A stretch of DNA of 64,000 nt, taken from Gracilaria gracilis (taxonomy: Eukaryota > Rhodophyta > Florideophyceae > Gracilariales > Gracilariaceae). Both the position numbers and the translations under genes were made by a program. A model generated the notes under the pieces. The model ran no database searches. It had not been told where the DNA came from and saw only the letters and a program-made list of their open reading frames with translations. The stretch covers positions 744,001 through 808,000 of the forward strand of contig JARGSG010000011.1 of NCBI GenBank assembly GCA_030374805.1, read 5' to 3'. Positions 18,333 through 27,206 of this stretch are shown here, piece after piece (the first letter of the stretch is position 1; every line of letters starts with the position of its first letter).

Positions 18333-21113
18333 ATGCCGTCCTACCTGTTCGAGCGAGTGTCGCAGTTCGTCGCCACCATTTTCCCACTCGCCACCGTCGA
18401 CTGGAACGACCACCTGTCCGACGATGACGTGCACGACGCCGCGCTCCGCGCGTGCGCCGCCGCCGTGCCCGCCCCGTCCGCGCTGCCGCTCGCTTTGCCG
18501 CACGCGCTGCGCGCGCGCGCGCGCTCGCGCCGCTGGGACCGCTGCTCCGCCAGCGCGGAGCTGGCGCACGATGCGTCCGCTCCGCCCGACCTGGCGCGCG
18601 CCAAGCTGCGCCTGCGACTGCTGCGCGAGCAGCGCGCCGAGCTGCGCACCACCGTCGACGCGCTCACGCACCGCCTCGCCGCCAAGGAGCAGCAGCTGGC
18701 GCAGCTGTCGAGACACGCCGCCGACTTGCCGCCGGACGTGGCGCGCGCGCACCACGAATTGGAGTGCATGCGCTCCACCGTCGCCGCTTTGGAGCGCCAC
18801 AATTCCGACCTGCTGTACCGCTCGGACTACGATATGGCCGCCGCGTTCGACGCCAGCAAGCAATTGGCGCTGCAGCAAAACTCCTTTAGCAGCCGTATCA
18901 CCGCGCTCAAGCTCGACTTGGACCACATGTACACGGAGCGCGATCGCTTGGCAGAGCGTGTGCAGCAGCTCGAGAACCGACTGCTCGACTCTGACGTCGA
19001 GCGATGTATGCTTTCTATCGTGTCTGCCGAGCGCGACCAGTTGGAAGAGCGCCTGCAACAGGCGTCTGCTGCTGAGCGTTTCTCCATCGCTGCTGAGAAT
19101 GTGCGACTCAAGATGCACGCCGAGTTGACTGATACCAAGCGACGCCTGGAAACCGTCACCAAGAAGCTACTTGAAGCGTGGCACCAAAAGAAACAGCTCT
19201 CTCTCGAGGTCGAAAGCAGGCTACACAACGAAGCCAGTATGCTGCAGATGTTTGGCGACCTCAAGAAGGAGTGCCAACGCCTGCGAGAAGAGCGAGATCT
19301 GGCCGCGCAGCACGCGCAACAGATGCAACAAGCGCTGCAAGACGCCGAGGAAAAGGCCCACAACTACCAATCAGTATGTGAAGAGAGAGACCAATCCATC
19401 CAACGTGCAGACCATCTGCAGAACGCTTACACTGAGCTGGCCAATATTCTTGGCTGTTCATCTGTGCCCACGCACCAGATGGACGCCAAACAGCTCGGCT
19501 CCATCGTGAACGGCGCCAGATTCCGCGTGCAGCAAAGCGAGATTGAACGTCAGTCTACAGCGGAGCTTGTCGCCATGCGCGAGACGGAGCTTGAGCGACT
19601 GCACAAGCAGCTCAGGAAGGAACGCGATGCGAGGGCAAAGGCAGAGCGTCGCGTCGAACGCATCGCCTCCAAGCACACACAGCTGGCGTCTGCTATTGGC
19701 CACAGCGAGTGTCCGTTGGACGCCGACACCGGCCTTGCTGACATCTACCCGCACGTTCGCCGCCTGGGCGAGCTGACCACGTCTCAGCAACAATCCATCC
19801 TCAAGCTCAAGGAGCAGCTGGCCGGTCGCGAGGCCGAGGCACAGACCAATGCGCTGGAGGTGGAGAAGCTCAAGCAAGTTCGCCGCCGAATCAAGACCGA
19901 GGCAAGCGACCTTACTCACTCCGTGCACTCGCTCGAGGCCGAGATTGCGGCACTCTCCAGGGAGAACAGTGCCATGAAGAGCACGCTGCAGTCTACGGAG
20001 CAAGAGAGCAATCAGTATGAGGGACTTTCTGAGGTACTGCGTCTGGAAAAGGAGCGCAATGCGGCCAATGTCAGAGCTCATGGAGTGGAGCTCGCTCACT
20101 TGCGCTCCCAGATCGCCGAGAAGGACGTCGAGCTTGAGAAGAACGCCAGTGAAGTGGAGCGCGTGCACAAACTCGTCGCCGACCTGGAGCGTGCTTGTAC
20201 AGCGTTACAGGCAGAGAAGGACGAGTTGGACGCGCAAGTACGCAAGAAGAGCGAGGCGGACGATTTGCTCACGGCACAACTGGAAGGTGCGCAGGCTCAA
20301 GTGCAGCAACTTGGCGCAGAGTGCGCAGCGTTGAAGGCGGAGGTGGACGAACAACGGCGCATCGTGGCGGAGGAACGCGAGGACCTTGCGAAGCAATTGG
20401 CCGATCGTACCGCCAACTTTGCAAAGGTGGAGGCGGAGTTGAACGACGCCAGAAGCACTTACATCGAAGCAGCGGACAATTTCGAGACGCAGAGGGCGGC
20501 TTTGACCAAACGTCTCGCCGCGGCGCAACGCGAGAAGCTGGAGTTGAAGAGCATTCTGGCGGCGATGAATTGCTCATCGGAGCAAGACAGTGAAAACTGT
20601 ACGCAGCGGTTGGGCGACCGGAGCAGAAGTACGTCGAGTGACGAAGATGGTACGTGTAACTCGCTTCGGTCGGACGCGTGCTCGATGACGAGCGCATTGA
20701 CGGCTACTTCTGCAGCTAGCGATGATACGCTGGGTCATCGCGTGCAGCAGCTACAGGGATTGCTGCAGGAGGAGACGAGAGTGAAGGAGGACAAGTCGAA
20801 GCGTCTACATGAGGCGGAGGTGAGTTTGAAGGAGATGTGCGCTGAGATGGAGAGGATGAAGGTTTTGGCTAAGGAGAAGGAACGTGAGGCTGAGGGAATG
20901 AGAAGTGAGATGAAGAGTATCCACTCGAGGATGAGGAAGATGGCGCACGTTTCTATGCCGAGGGATTATGAAAAGTGGCTGGAGGACGATGATGAGGATA
21001 TGGAACGTTTGCAACAGGTGAGAGAAGCTTCTCGTAAGGAGCGGGACGTGGATAGAAGGTCGAAGGGCAGGAGAAAATCGAAGGGATTGGCGCTGGAGAA
21101 CAAGGGTCGATAA
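18333..21113 (+). CDS. Long coiled-coil protein, function unknown
   Basis: A 926-residue protein. A short N-terminal segment (MPSYLFERVSQFVATIFPLATVDW) precedes almost continuous heptad-type coiled coil rich in Glu, Gln, Leu, Arg and Ala from about residue 85. A Ser-rich break (SRSTSSDEDG) lies near residue 770, and a basic tail (RRSKGRRKSKG) may act as a nuclear signal. The pattern fits a structural or tethering protein such as a golgin or a centrosomal or nuclear-envelope filament. I cannot choose between them. The start is the ATG at 18333; an upstream in-frame extension is Arg/Ala-rich and runs through the GCGC promoter, so I reject it. Single exon. Confidence 0.8.
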   Translation: MPSYLFERVSQFVATIFPLATVDWNDHLSDDDVHDAALRACAAAVPAPSALPLALPHALRARARSRRWDRCSASAELAHDASAPPDLARAKLRLRLLREQRAELRTTVDALTHRLAAKEQQLAQLSRHAADLPPDVARAHHELECMRSTVAALERHNSDLLYRSDYDMAAAFDASKQLALQQNSFSSRITALKLDLDHMYTERDRLAERVQQLENRLLDSDVERCMLSIVSAERDQLEERLQQASAAERFSIAAENVRLKMHAELTDTKRRLETVTKKLLEAWHQKKQLSLEVESRLHNEASMLQMFGDLKKECQRLREERDLAAQHAQQMQQALQDAEEKAHNYQSVCEERDQSIQRADHLQNAYTELANILGCSSVPTHQMDAKQLGSIVNGARFRVQQSEIERQSTAELVAMRETELERLHKQLRKERDARAKAERRVERIASKHTQLASAIGHSECPLDADTGLADIYPHVRRLGELTTSQQQSILKLKEQLAGREAEAQTNALEVEKLKQVRRRIKTEASDLTHSVHSLEAEIAALSRENSAMKSTLQSTEQESNQYEGLSEVLRLEKERNAANVRAHGVELAHLRSQIAEKDVELEKNASEVERVHKLVADLERACTALQAEKDELDAQVRKKSEADDLLTAQLEGAQAQVQQLGAECAALKAEVDEQRRIVAEEREDLAKQLADRTANFAKVEAELNDARSTYIEAADNFETQRAALTKRLAAAQREKLELKSILAAMNCSSEQDSENCTQRLGDRSRSTSSDEDGTCNSLRSDACSMTSALTATSAASDDTLGHRVQQLQGLLQEETRVKEDKSKRLHEAEVSLKEMCAEMERMKVLAKEKEREAEGMRSEMKSIHSRMRKMAHVSMPRDYEKWLEDDDEDMERLQQVREASRKERDVDRRSKGRRKSKGLALENKGR

Positions 21114-21214
21114 GTGTTCGGTTACGAGCTGAGAGCAGTTATCTACAGCCTGTGCTGAGCAGCTGGCAACGGACCGTTTTTTTTTTTTTTTTGTTTGTTG
21201 TTGTAAGATATATC

Positions 21215-21224
21215 TACGAAGGTA
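21215..21224 (+). promoter_or_regulatory. TACGAAGGTA motif
   Basis: A 10-mer about 100 nt past the coiled-coil stop codon. Reverse-complement copies lie at similar distances past the ClpF-like and KEN-box genes. Confidence 0.35.
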
Positions 21225-21327
21225 CCGTCAAAGGTACATACGTAATATGGCTGTTGAAGAAGTATTTTTTTCCGGTTTCGATGGTCACGTTGGTTTGGGT
21301 GAGTGGAATGGATTGGTGCGTGACCAG

Positions 21328-21340
21328 GTACCAACGGTAC
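21328..21340. promoter_or_regulatory. Perfect GTACC-N3-GGTAC dyad
   Basis: GTACC-AAC-GGTAC, whose reverse complement is identical over 13 bases to the site at 40199-40211. It is located between two convergent 3' ends. Confidence 0.4.
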
Positions 21341-21435
21341 GTTGAGAAGTTTAGTTTTAAAAGAAGCACAAGTTGGTTGTGGGGCACGTATTTAGTAAAT
21401 GTGTTAATACTACATGAGGTGCATGAGTGGAGGCA

Positions 21436-21846
21436 CTAGCGCTTGAGCGGCTGTGCGATGCGATTGGCGTTGGTAAGACAGGAGTTGGCACTCGCAAGCA
21501 AAGCGGAAGCATCATTCAAAAGCACGGAGAGGGCTTGCAGCTCGTGGGCGGGCGGCAGCGTCTTGAAGCGCTGTTTGTGATTGTCGATGACGGCGCGCAC
21601 GTTTTGGTCGGTGTCCATGGCGTGGCGCATATCGCGAAGCACCTCGACACCGTCAAACTTGTTTTGCGAGGCGGCGAGCTCGATCTGTCGCTCGAATAGC
21701 TGGATGGCGTCCCTTCTGGCAACGTCGTAGCGTTTGGTGTGGCGATTGACACTCTCGGCGGCCTTTTGTCTGGCCTTCATCTTGTTCAACGTGTCCCACA
21801 CGGACGCCATCGCCGACGACGACGACGACGTTCCACTGTCCGACAT
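21436..21846 (-). CDS. Small helical protein, function unknown
   Basis: A 136-residue protein, predicted soluble and largely alpha-helical. It has a Ser-rich start (MSDSGTSSSSSA) and charged helical stretches such as VWDTLNKMKARQKAAESV and RRDAIQLFERQIELA. No catalytic motif, signal peptide or membrane segment is seen. The start at 21846 is preferred; an in-frame Met at 21894 would add 16 uncharged residues. The size and helicity would suit a small subunit of a membrane-trafficking or cytoskeletal complex, but nothing specific supports that. It lies divergent from the ClpF-like gene. Confidence 0.6.
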   Translation of the reverse strand: MSDSGTSSSSSAMASVWDTLNKMKARQKAAESVNRHTKRYDVARRDAIQLFERQIELAASQNKFDGVEVLRDMRHAMDTDQNVRAVIDNHKQRFKTLPPAHELQALSVLLNDASALLASANSCLTNANRIAQPLKR

Positions 21847-22201
21847 AATATGTATGTTGAGTGCGTTTGAAGAAGAAGCAAAACCGACAAACAAACAAAC
21901 AAAGCACGGGCGGATGAACGCAAGCGAGCCAGCGCTGTGGCGCAGACGCGTAACTTTTCACTGCACCACCCTGACCATGCGGTGTAACGCGCTGCGACGT
22001 GGCGCACGTGTGAGTGCGGATACAATCTGCAGCGCGCGAGATGATTTGCAGAAGCGCGCAGCGCGACGAAAGCGCGCGCGCTCATTGGGCGGCGCAGATA
22101 CGCGCCGCGGCGCGGCGTCCAATGGCGGCGCGCCGCTGCGAGCAGCTCAAGTTGCAGTTCACACTTCATCATGTGTCGCGGCCGCGCCGTAGTAGTTTCG
22201 T

Positions 22202-23008
22202 TTGCGGATGGTAACCTTCCTACCTTGTGGCGACGCCGCGATCGCCGGAGACAGAATGAAAGAGCCGTGCTTCACGACGTACGCGCTGCCGCTGCCGCTG
22301 CCGCTGCCGCTGCCGCTGCCGCCGCCGGCGCCGCCGTCGCTGTCGCCGGCGCGCTGCGCGCTGGCGGACCACGCCGCGCACGACGCGGCGGCGCGCGACG
22401 CGCAGCCGCTGTCGCGCGCGGAGAACCACGTGCTGCTGTCGCGCATGCTGCAGCACGCGCTGCGCGCGCAGGACTTTGAGGCGGCGGCGCGGCTGCGCGA
22501 CGCCAAGCGCGCGCTGGACGCGCAGCACCCGACGGCGGCGCTGCGCGCGCAGCTGCGCGCCGCGCTGGCGCGCCAGGACTTTGCGCGCGCGTGCGAGCTG
22601 CGCGACCGCATCGACGAGCGCTCCATGATGCTGCTGGCGGAGCGCGCAAAGCCCGCGTTTGCGATTGGACTCGTGGTGGTGCACAAGCTGCTGCGCTACC
22701 GCATGCTGCTGTTTGGCGTCGATTATCGCTGCCGTACCGCCAGGGGGCATGACAACTGCAGGTGCGCGCTCATACGCAGGGGCGAGCACCAGCCGTGGTA
22801 TCACGCCGCGGTGGATGAGAGGGATAAGAGCTCGGGCGATAACATTGTGTACGTGGCGGAGGATGAGTGCTATCCGGCCGCGGAGCGCACTTTTGTGCAG
22901 CACCCCATTACCAGAATCATGTTCAAGGGCGTGTATGACGCCGACAGTTGCCCGGGATACACGTGCTACATTCCTTGTGGCAGGGACGAGCATGAGGAGT
23001 ACCTATGA
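22202..23008 (+). CDS. UVR + YccV-like protein, ClpF-type adaptor candidate
   Basis: A 268-residue protein. The N-terminal 60 residues include a Pro-Leu repeat encoded by a GCCGCT hexamer run. UVR-type helical motifs follow at about 75-145 (SRMLQHALRAQDFEAAARLRD and a second ARQDFARACELRDRID). A YccV-like/HspQ-type domain occupies about 150-265 (FAIGLVVVHKLLRYRMLLFGVD, HQPWYHAAVDE, VYVAEDECYP, HPITRIMFKGVYD). UVR plus YccV is the layout of plant plastid ClpF, an adaptor that delivers substrates to the stromal Clp protease. Plastid location is inferred, because the N-terminus is not a textbook transit peptide. The start could also be MKEPCF at residue 19. Confidence 0.72.
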   Translation: MRMVTFLPCGDAAIAGDRMKEPCFTTYALPLPLPLPLPLPPPAPPSLSPARCALADHAAHDAAARDAQPLSRAENHVLLSRMLQHALRAQDFEAAARLRDAKRALDAQHPTAALRAQLRAALARQDFARACELRDRIDERSMMLLAERAKPAFAIGLVVVHKLLRYRMLLFGVDYRCRTARGHDNCRCALIRRGEHQPWYHAAVDERDKSSGDNIVYVAEDECYPAAERTFVQHPITRIMFKGVYDADSCPGYTCYIPCGRDEHEEYL

Positions 23009-23220
23009 CCACGCCACGCCTTGTACATTGCATTGCTTTGTTTGCTTTGTTTTTATGTTAGCTTCTATACTACCTTCGTATTACAAGCGTAGATATCCAT
23101 CTACGTTGTTGTTGTTGTCCTTGTTTGGGCGCTCTCCGAGCGAGTCTTCATGTAAATTTTGGTGTGGAAGGCTGTTAGATAATATTTTACCTTTACCAAA
23201 CTTTTTGCTTGTGTTGAACG

Positions 23221-23264
<44 letters not shown>

Positions 23265-23323
23265 TACGCTGCTGCACGCTCCGCCGTGGCCGATCCGTCG
23301 CGCCATCCACACCAGTTCACCAA
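23009..23323. other. Intergenic with (GCC)n repeat
   Basis: Contains a TACCTTCGTA site at 23071-23080 and a (GCC)n run at about 23224-23262 just upstream of the BolA gene. No gene is seen. Confidence 0.5.
23071..23080 (-). promoter_or_regulatory. TACGAAGGTA motif (reverse)
   Basis: TACCTTCGTA, 63 nt past the stop of the ClpF-like gene, followed by further GTAGAT repeats. Confidence 0.3.
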
Positions 23324-23578
23324 ATGGCGCTCACCGCCGAGAGCATCCAAAGCGCGCTCAGCAGCAACAGCGAGCTCAGCGCCACGCACGTGCACGTGCA
23401 AGACATGTCCAACAACTGCGGCACGTCATTCTCCATCACCATCGTGTCCGCCACCTTCGAAGGCAAGTCGCTGCTGGCGCGCCACCGGCTAGTACACAAA
23501 GCGCTCGAGCCGCACATGCACTCCATCCACGCGCTCAAGCTAAAATGCCTCACGCCCGACAAACACACACCGTCATAG
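23324..23578 (+). CDS. BOLA2: BolA-like protein (BolA2 type)
   Basis: An 84-residue BolA-family protein, cytosolic/nuclear type with no targeting extension. BolA2 partners monothiol glutaredoxins in handling [2Fe-2S] clusters and in iron sensing. The sequence covers the whole fold. It has the conserved cysteine in NNCGTSFSI, the FEGKSLLARHR block with the cluster-ligand histidine region, and IHALKLKCLTP near the C-terminus. The start gives the usual family length. Its stop codon overlaps the 3' end of the convergent enoyl-CoA isomerase gene by 6 nt. Confidence 0.9.
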   Translation: MALTAESIQSALSSNSELSATHVHVQDMSNNCGTSFSITIVSATFEGKSLLARHRLVHKALEPHMHSIHALKLKCLTPDKHTPS

Positions 23579-24412
23579 CTTGGCGCTGCGCAGCGCCGCG
23601 CCGAAGCGCGCCACCGTATCTTGCTTGAGTAAACTCTGCTCGATGAGCTCGAATTCGCTACGCATTGCGCCTTCAATCAGCTGCACGGTGGGCTGTTTGA
23701 TGAGCGCCTTGGCGTCACACACGGCGTTCCACTGCGCGTCATCCGCCTCGCGCACCCACTTCAAGCAGCGTTGCAGCACGGCGCCAAGCACGTCGCCTTG
23801 CACAAGCTCGCACACGCCCGCGTCGCGCATGTGGCGCGCGCGCACGCGCTCGCCGCGCAGCAGCATGCGCGCCGCCAGCTGCTTGCCGCCAAACAAGCGC
23901 AGCGTGAGCGAGGAAGCAAACTCCGGCGGCAGCGCCAGCCGGGCGAACGGCGTGTGGAACGTGCTGCGCGCATCGCAGTACACAAAGTCGCAGTGCAGCA
24001 ACAGGGTGACGCCGACGCCCACCACGCGCCCGAACGCCGCGGCCACCAGCACCTTGCGGCAGCGCATGAGCGCCAGCATGAAGGCGCGCGCGGCGCGCGT
24101 GGCGGCGCGCGCGCCGGCGGCGTCGCCGATGGCGCGCACGTCCATGCCGCTGCAGAAGGAGCGCGCGCCCGCGGCGGTTAGCACCACCACGCGCGTGGCG
24201 GCGTGCGCGCTGAGCGCGCGTAGCGCGGCGGCTGCGCGGCGGAATAGCGCCGCGTTTAGCGCGTTGAGGCGGTGCGGCCGGTTGAAGCGCAGCTCCACCA
24301 CGTGCTGGCCGTGGCGCCGTTGTAGCAGAATGTCTGGCTCGTCGTCGCCCTCCTCAACAATGTCTGGCTCGTCGTCGCCGTCTTCATCGGCGCGCTGCTC
24401 GGCGCGCGCCAT
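23573..24412 (-). CDS. Peroxisomal enoyl-CoA isomerase/hydratase
   Basis: A 279-residue crotonase-fold enzyme. It has the substrate-binding ELRFNRPHRLNALN, the oxyanion-hole block RSFCSGMDVRAIGD, GVGVTLLLHCDFVYCD, and LPPEFASSLTL. In the last motif the Glu matches the catalytic acid of delta3,delta2-enoyl-CoA isomerases (PEGCSS-like). The protein ends in Ala-Lys-Leu, a recognised PTS1 variant, so it probably acts in peroxisomal beta-oxidation of unsaturated fatty acids. The N-terminus is acidic, with a short repeat (DDEPDIVEEGDDEPDIL). Its 3' end overlaps BolA tail-to-tail. PEX10 lies about 3 kb away, so two peroxisomal genes are neighbours. Confidence 0.85.
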   Translation of the reverse strand: MARAEQRADEDGDDEPDIVEEGDDEPDILLQRRHGQHVVELRFNRPHRLNALNAALFRRAAAALRALSAHAATRVVVLTAAGARSFCSGMDVRAIGDAAGARAATRAARAFMLALMRCRKVLVAAAFGRVVGVGVTLLLHCDFVYCDARSTFHTPFARLALPPEFASSLTLRLFGGKQLAARMLLRGERVRARHMRDAGVCELVQGDVLGAVLQRCLKWVREADDAQWNAVCDAKALIKQPTVQLIEGAMRSEFELIEQSLLKQDTVARFGAALRSAKL

Positions 24413-24666
24413 CGTTCAGCACCGTCGGCGTCGTGGTCGGCGTCGTGGTCGTCGTCCGCCGCGGTGACGAGCTGGCGGCGCGCGGCTGTTGCTGTGGCGG
24501 CCGCGCATATGCGCGTACGCCTCGCGTCAGCACGTTTTTGGACAAGTGCTACACGCTATAGGCCAATTGAGCGCAGTATAGCTACATATCTAAAAGGCTA
24601 TCTCTATGATAGACGTAGACAAGAGGCCGAGCGGCCATCGCATGGCGCGTGCGCGCCCGCCACGAC

Positions 24667-24770
24667 ATGTGCGCCACCGCCTTCGCCTTCGCCACCGTCT
24701 CGCCGCTGCGCCGCGGCGTGCTCGGCGCGCGCACGCTGTGCTCGCGCCGCGCTGCGCCGCGCGCCAGTAG

Positions 24771-24801
<31 letters not shown>

Positions 24802-25464
24802 CCGCAGCCGCAGCCGCAGCCGCAGCCGCAGCGCCAACCGCCGCAGGCGCCGGCAGCGGCGACAGAGTTCGAAATCGTTCGCCACGAGCGCATCTTCCAG
24901 CGCTACCAGACGGTGTTCCAGCGCGACGTGCGCTTCCCGTCGGGGCGCACGGTGTCGTTCGACGTGCTGGGCACGCAGCACAGTGACTTCAAGTCCGTGC
25001 TAGTGCTGCCGTTCAACCGCGCGTCGCGCCGCGCCACGCTGCTGCGCGAGTACGCGCCGGGGCGCAACGCCGAGGCGCTGTCATTCGTGGGCGGCATGTT
25101 CGACGCGGCGCGCCACGTCGACGTGGCGCACGCCGCGCGCGCAGAGCTCAGCGAGGAGGCGCGTCTCACGGGCGGCAAGCTGCTGCCGCTGGCCGCCCGC
25201 GGCGTGGCGGCTGACAAGTATAGCCTTAACGAGTTCTTCTTCTTCCTGGCGCTGGACTGCGTGGCGGACGAGGCGCCGCCGCCGCGCGACGACGACGAGT
25301 GGATCAGTGAGGTGTTCGACGCGCCGCTGCGCCACGTCAGACGCCTCATTGGCGCGGGGCAGCTCAACACGCCGCACTCGCTGCTGGGCCTGCTGGCGCT
25401 GGACAAGCTGCGTGAGCTCGGCTTTGGCGACGACGACGACGACGATGACGCACGCCTCCCGTAA
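24667..25464 (+). CDS. Nudix hydrolase, possibly plastid
   Basis: A 265-residue Nudix-fold protein related to ADP-sugar/nucleoside-diphosphate pyrophosphatases. The N-terminus (MCATAFAFATVSPLRRGVLGARTLCSRRAAPRASS) resembles an organelle presequence. A Pro-Gln repeat follows, encoded by a CAGCCG hexamer (about 24779-24830). The domain includes VSFDVLGTQHSDFKSVLVLP and LLREYAPGRNAEALSFVGG. The Nudix box is imperfect: GGMFDA...AARAELSEEARLTGG keeps the second-half EE pair, but the consensus REL reads AEL and the first Glu position is not acidic. Activity could therefore be altered. It ends in an Asp run. An in-frame ATG at 24649 is an alternative start. Confidence 0.75.
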
Positions 25465-25519
25465 ACTACAAACGGCAAATGCTTGTGCCACCACGCGCAA
25501 AAAAGTTTTTCCGCGCCGC

Positions 25520-25609
25520 GTGCCACCGTGGCACGCGGGCAATGCGCAGATCGCGCGCGCGCGCGTTATGCCAGCGCTGGCACACGATCTGCAAGCGCAT
25601 ATTGCCCGC
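25520..25609. promoter_or_regulatory. Three nested dyads upstream of argininosuccinate synthase
   Basis: Within 90 bp lie a perfect 7-bp-arm inverted repeat GTGCCAC-C-GTGGCAC (25520-25534), a perfect 14-bp palindrome TGCCAGCGCTGGCA (25569-25582), and imperfect arms CGGGCAATGCGCAGATCG (25536-25553) against CGATCTGC...GCGCATATTGCCCG (25585-25608) flanking that palindrome. All are 115-200 nt before the argininosuccinate synthase ATG. They are candidate operator-like or transcript-structure elements. Confidence 0.4.
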
Positions 25610-25722
25610 GCTCCTCTCGCGCGCGCGCGTTGGCGCCGTATTTAACGGCCGATCGCCGACGGTTGACCGCGCCCGCGCTCAGAGCTGACCGTGAGCGAAT
25701 TAACGCAGAGGCGCACGCGATC

Positions 25723-27051
25723 ATGTCCAAGTCGGACAACAAGCGCGTGGTGCTCGCCTACTCGGGCGGGCTGGACACCTCCATCATTCTCAAGTGGCTG
25801 CAGGACGAGGGCTACACCGTGCTGTGCTACATCGCCGACGTCGGCCAGGACGACGACTTTGAGGCCGCGCGCGTCAAGGCGCTCGCGCTGGGCGCCGAAA
25901 AGGTGTTCGTGGAGGACCTCAAGACCGAGTTCATCACCGACTTCATCTTCCCGGCCGTGCAGGCCAACGCCATCTACGAGAACCGCTACCTGCTGGGCAC
26001 CAGCTTGGCGCGCCCTTGCATTGCGCGCCGCCAGGTGCAGATCGCGCTGCGCGAGAACGCGCAGTACGTCGCGCACGGCGCCACGGGAAAGGGCAATGAC
26101 CAGGTGCGCTTTGAGCTCACCTACTACGCCATCGCGCCCAATATCAAGGTGATCGCGCCGTGGCGCGACCCGCTGTTTCTGCAAAAGTTCAAGGGCAGGA
26201 CCGATCTGCTCGAGTATGGGCGCGAGAAGGGAATTGCGATGCCCAACGGCAAGAAGCCGCCCTACTCCATGGATGACAACCTCATGCACATCAGCTACGA
26301 GAGCGGCAACCTGGAGGACCCCAAGAGCGCGCCGTTGGAGGAGATGTACCTCAAGACGGCCAACATGGCCGACTGGGCTGATGAACCCGAGCTGATCCGC
26401 GTGGAGTTCCGCGACGGCATTCCGGTCGCCGCGGGCTCCAACGACGGAAAGCAGCGCCACACCGACCCGCTGCGCATGTACATGTGGCTCAACGAAGTGG
26501 CGAAGCGTCACGGCATCGGGCGCGTGGACATTGTGGAGAACCGCTTCGTGGGCATCAAGTCTCGCGGCGTGTATGAGACGCCCGCGGCCACCATTCTGCG
26601 CTGCGCGCATGTGGACATTGAGGGCATTGCGATGGATCGCGAGGTGATGCGACTGCGTGATATGCTGTCGCCCAAGTTTGCCGAGCTGGTGTACAACGGC
26701 TTTTGGTTCTCGCCGGAGACGGACTTTTTGCTGGCGGCCATCTCCAAGAGTCAGGAGCTGATTGACGGCTGGGTGGACGTGTTGTGCTACAAGGGCGCCA
26801 CGATGGCGGTGGCTCGTTTCTCGCCCACCAGTCTGTACGACGAGAATATTGCGAGCATGGAGAGCGTGGAAGGGTATGAGTCTACGGATGCTGGTGGGTT
26901 CATTCGTATCAACGCCATTCGTCTGAGGGCGCATCGCGAGATCTTGATGAAGACGCCTGTGGAACGTCTGAGCGCGTTCAAGCAAAAGTCGCGCGCGTTG
27001 ACGGGTACATACGAGGCTGTGCTTGGCGCAAACAAGCCGGATGGCAAGTAG
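25723..27051 (+). CDS. argG: Argininosuccinate synthase
   Basis: A 442-residue argininosuccinate synthase. It joins citrulline and aspartate with ATP to form argininosuccinate, the penultimate step of arginine synthesis. The N-type ATP pyrophosphatase P-loop AYSGGLDTS is at residues 10-18. Other family blocks are [28 protein letters not shown] and [16 protein letters not shown]. The length fits the longer bacterial ArgG-like form. The start MSKSDNKRV sits at the usual distance from the P-loop; an 80-residue upstream in-frame extension is Arg/Ala-rich and probably untranslated. In photosynthetic eukaryotes the enzyme is usually plastid-located, but no transit peptide is evident with this start. 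Single exon. Confidence 0.96.
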   Translation: MSKSDNKRVVLAYSGGLDTSIILKWLQDEGYTVLCYIADVGQDDDFEAARVKALALGAEKVFVEDLKTEFITDFIFPAVQANAIYENRYLLGTSLARPCIARRQVQIALRENAQYVAHGATGKGNDQVRFELTYYAIAPNIKVIAPWRDPLFLQKFKGRTDLLEYGREKGIAMPNGKKPPYSMDDNLMHISYESGNLEDPKSAPLEEMYLKTANMADWADEPELIRVEFRDGIPVAAGSNDGKQRHTDPLRMYMWLNEVAKRHGIGRVDIVENRFVGIKSRGVYETPAATILRCAHVDIEGIAMDREVMRLRDMLSPKFAELVYNGFWFSPETDFLLAAISKSQELIDGWVDVLCYKGATMAVARFSPTSLYDENIASMESVEGYESTDAGGFIRINAIRLRAHREILMKTPVERLSAFKQKSRALTGTYEAVLGANKPDGK

Positions 27052-27206
27052 GTGGATGAGTAATTATTATTATTATTATTGTTTGACTGGCAGTAAGGAT
27101 AGTTGGTGGGTTTGCGTGTGCTGTCGAACTGGTTGTACTCAGCTGTGAAGAATGCAACACGATAGTGTGGGCGGGTGGTATAAAAGCAACTGTTTCAAGT
27201 GCATGT

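Larger units (their letters stand above)
21114..21435. other. Convergent 3' region with dyad motifs
   Basis: A shared 3' flank of the coiled-coil gene and the small helical-protein gene. It holds a T tract near 21177-21192, a TACGAAGGTA site at 21215-21224 overlapping GTACC-N6-GGTAC, and a perfect GTACC-N3-GGTAC dyad at 21328-21340. No gene is seen. Confidence 0.5.

Noticed and set aside
25642-26985. A 447-codon open frame antisense to argininosuccinate synthase
   Set aside because: It is a shadow of strong codon bias on the plus strand in GC-rich DNA, with His/Arg/Val-rich composition and no domain.
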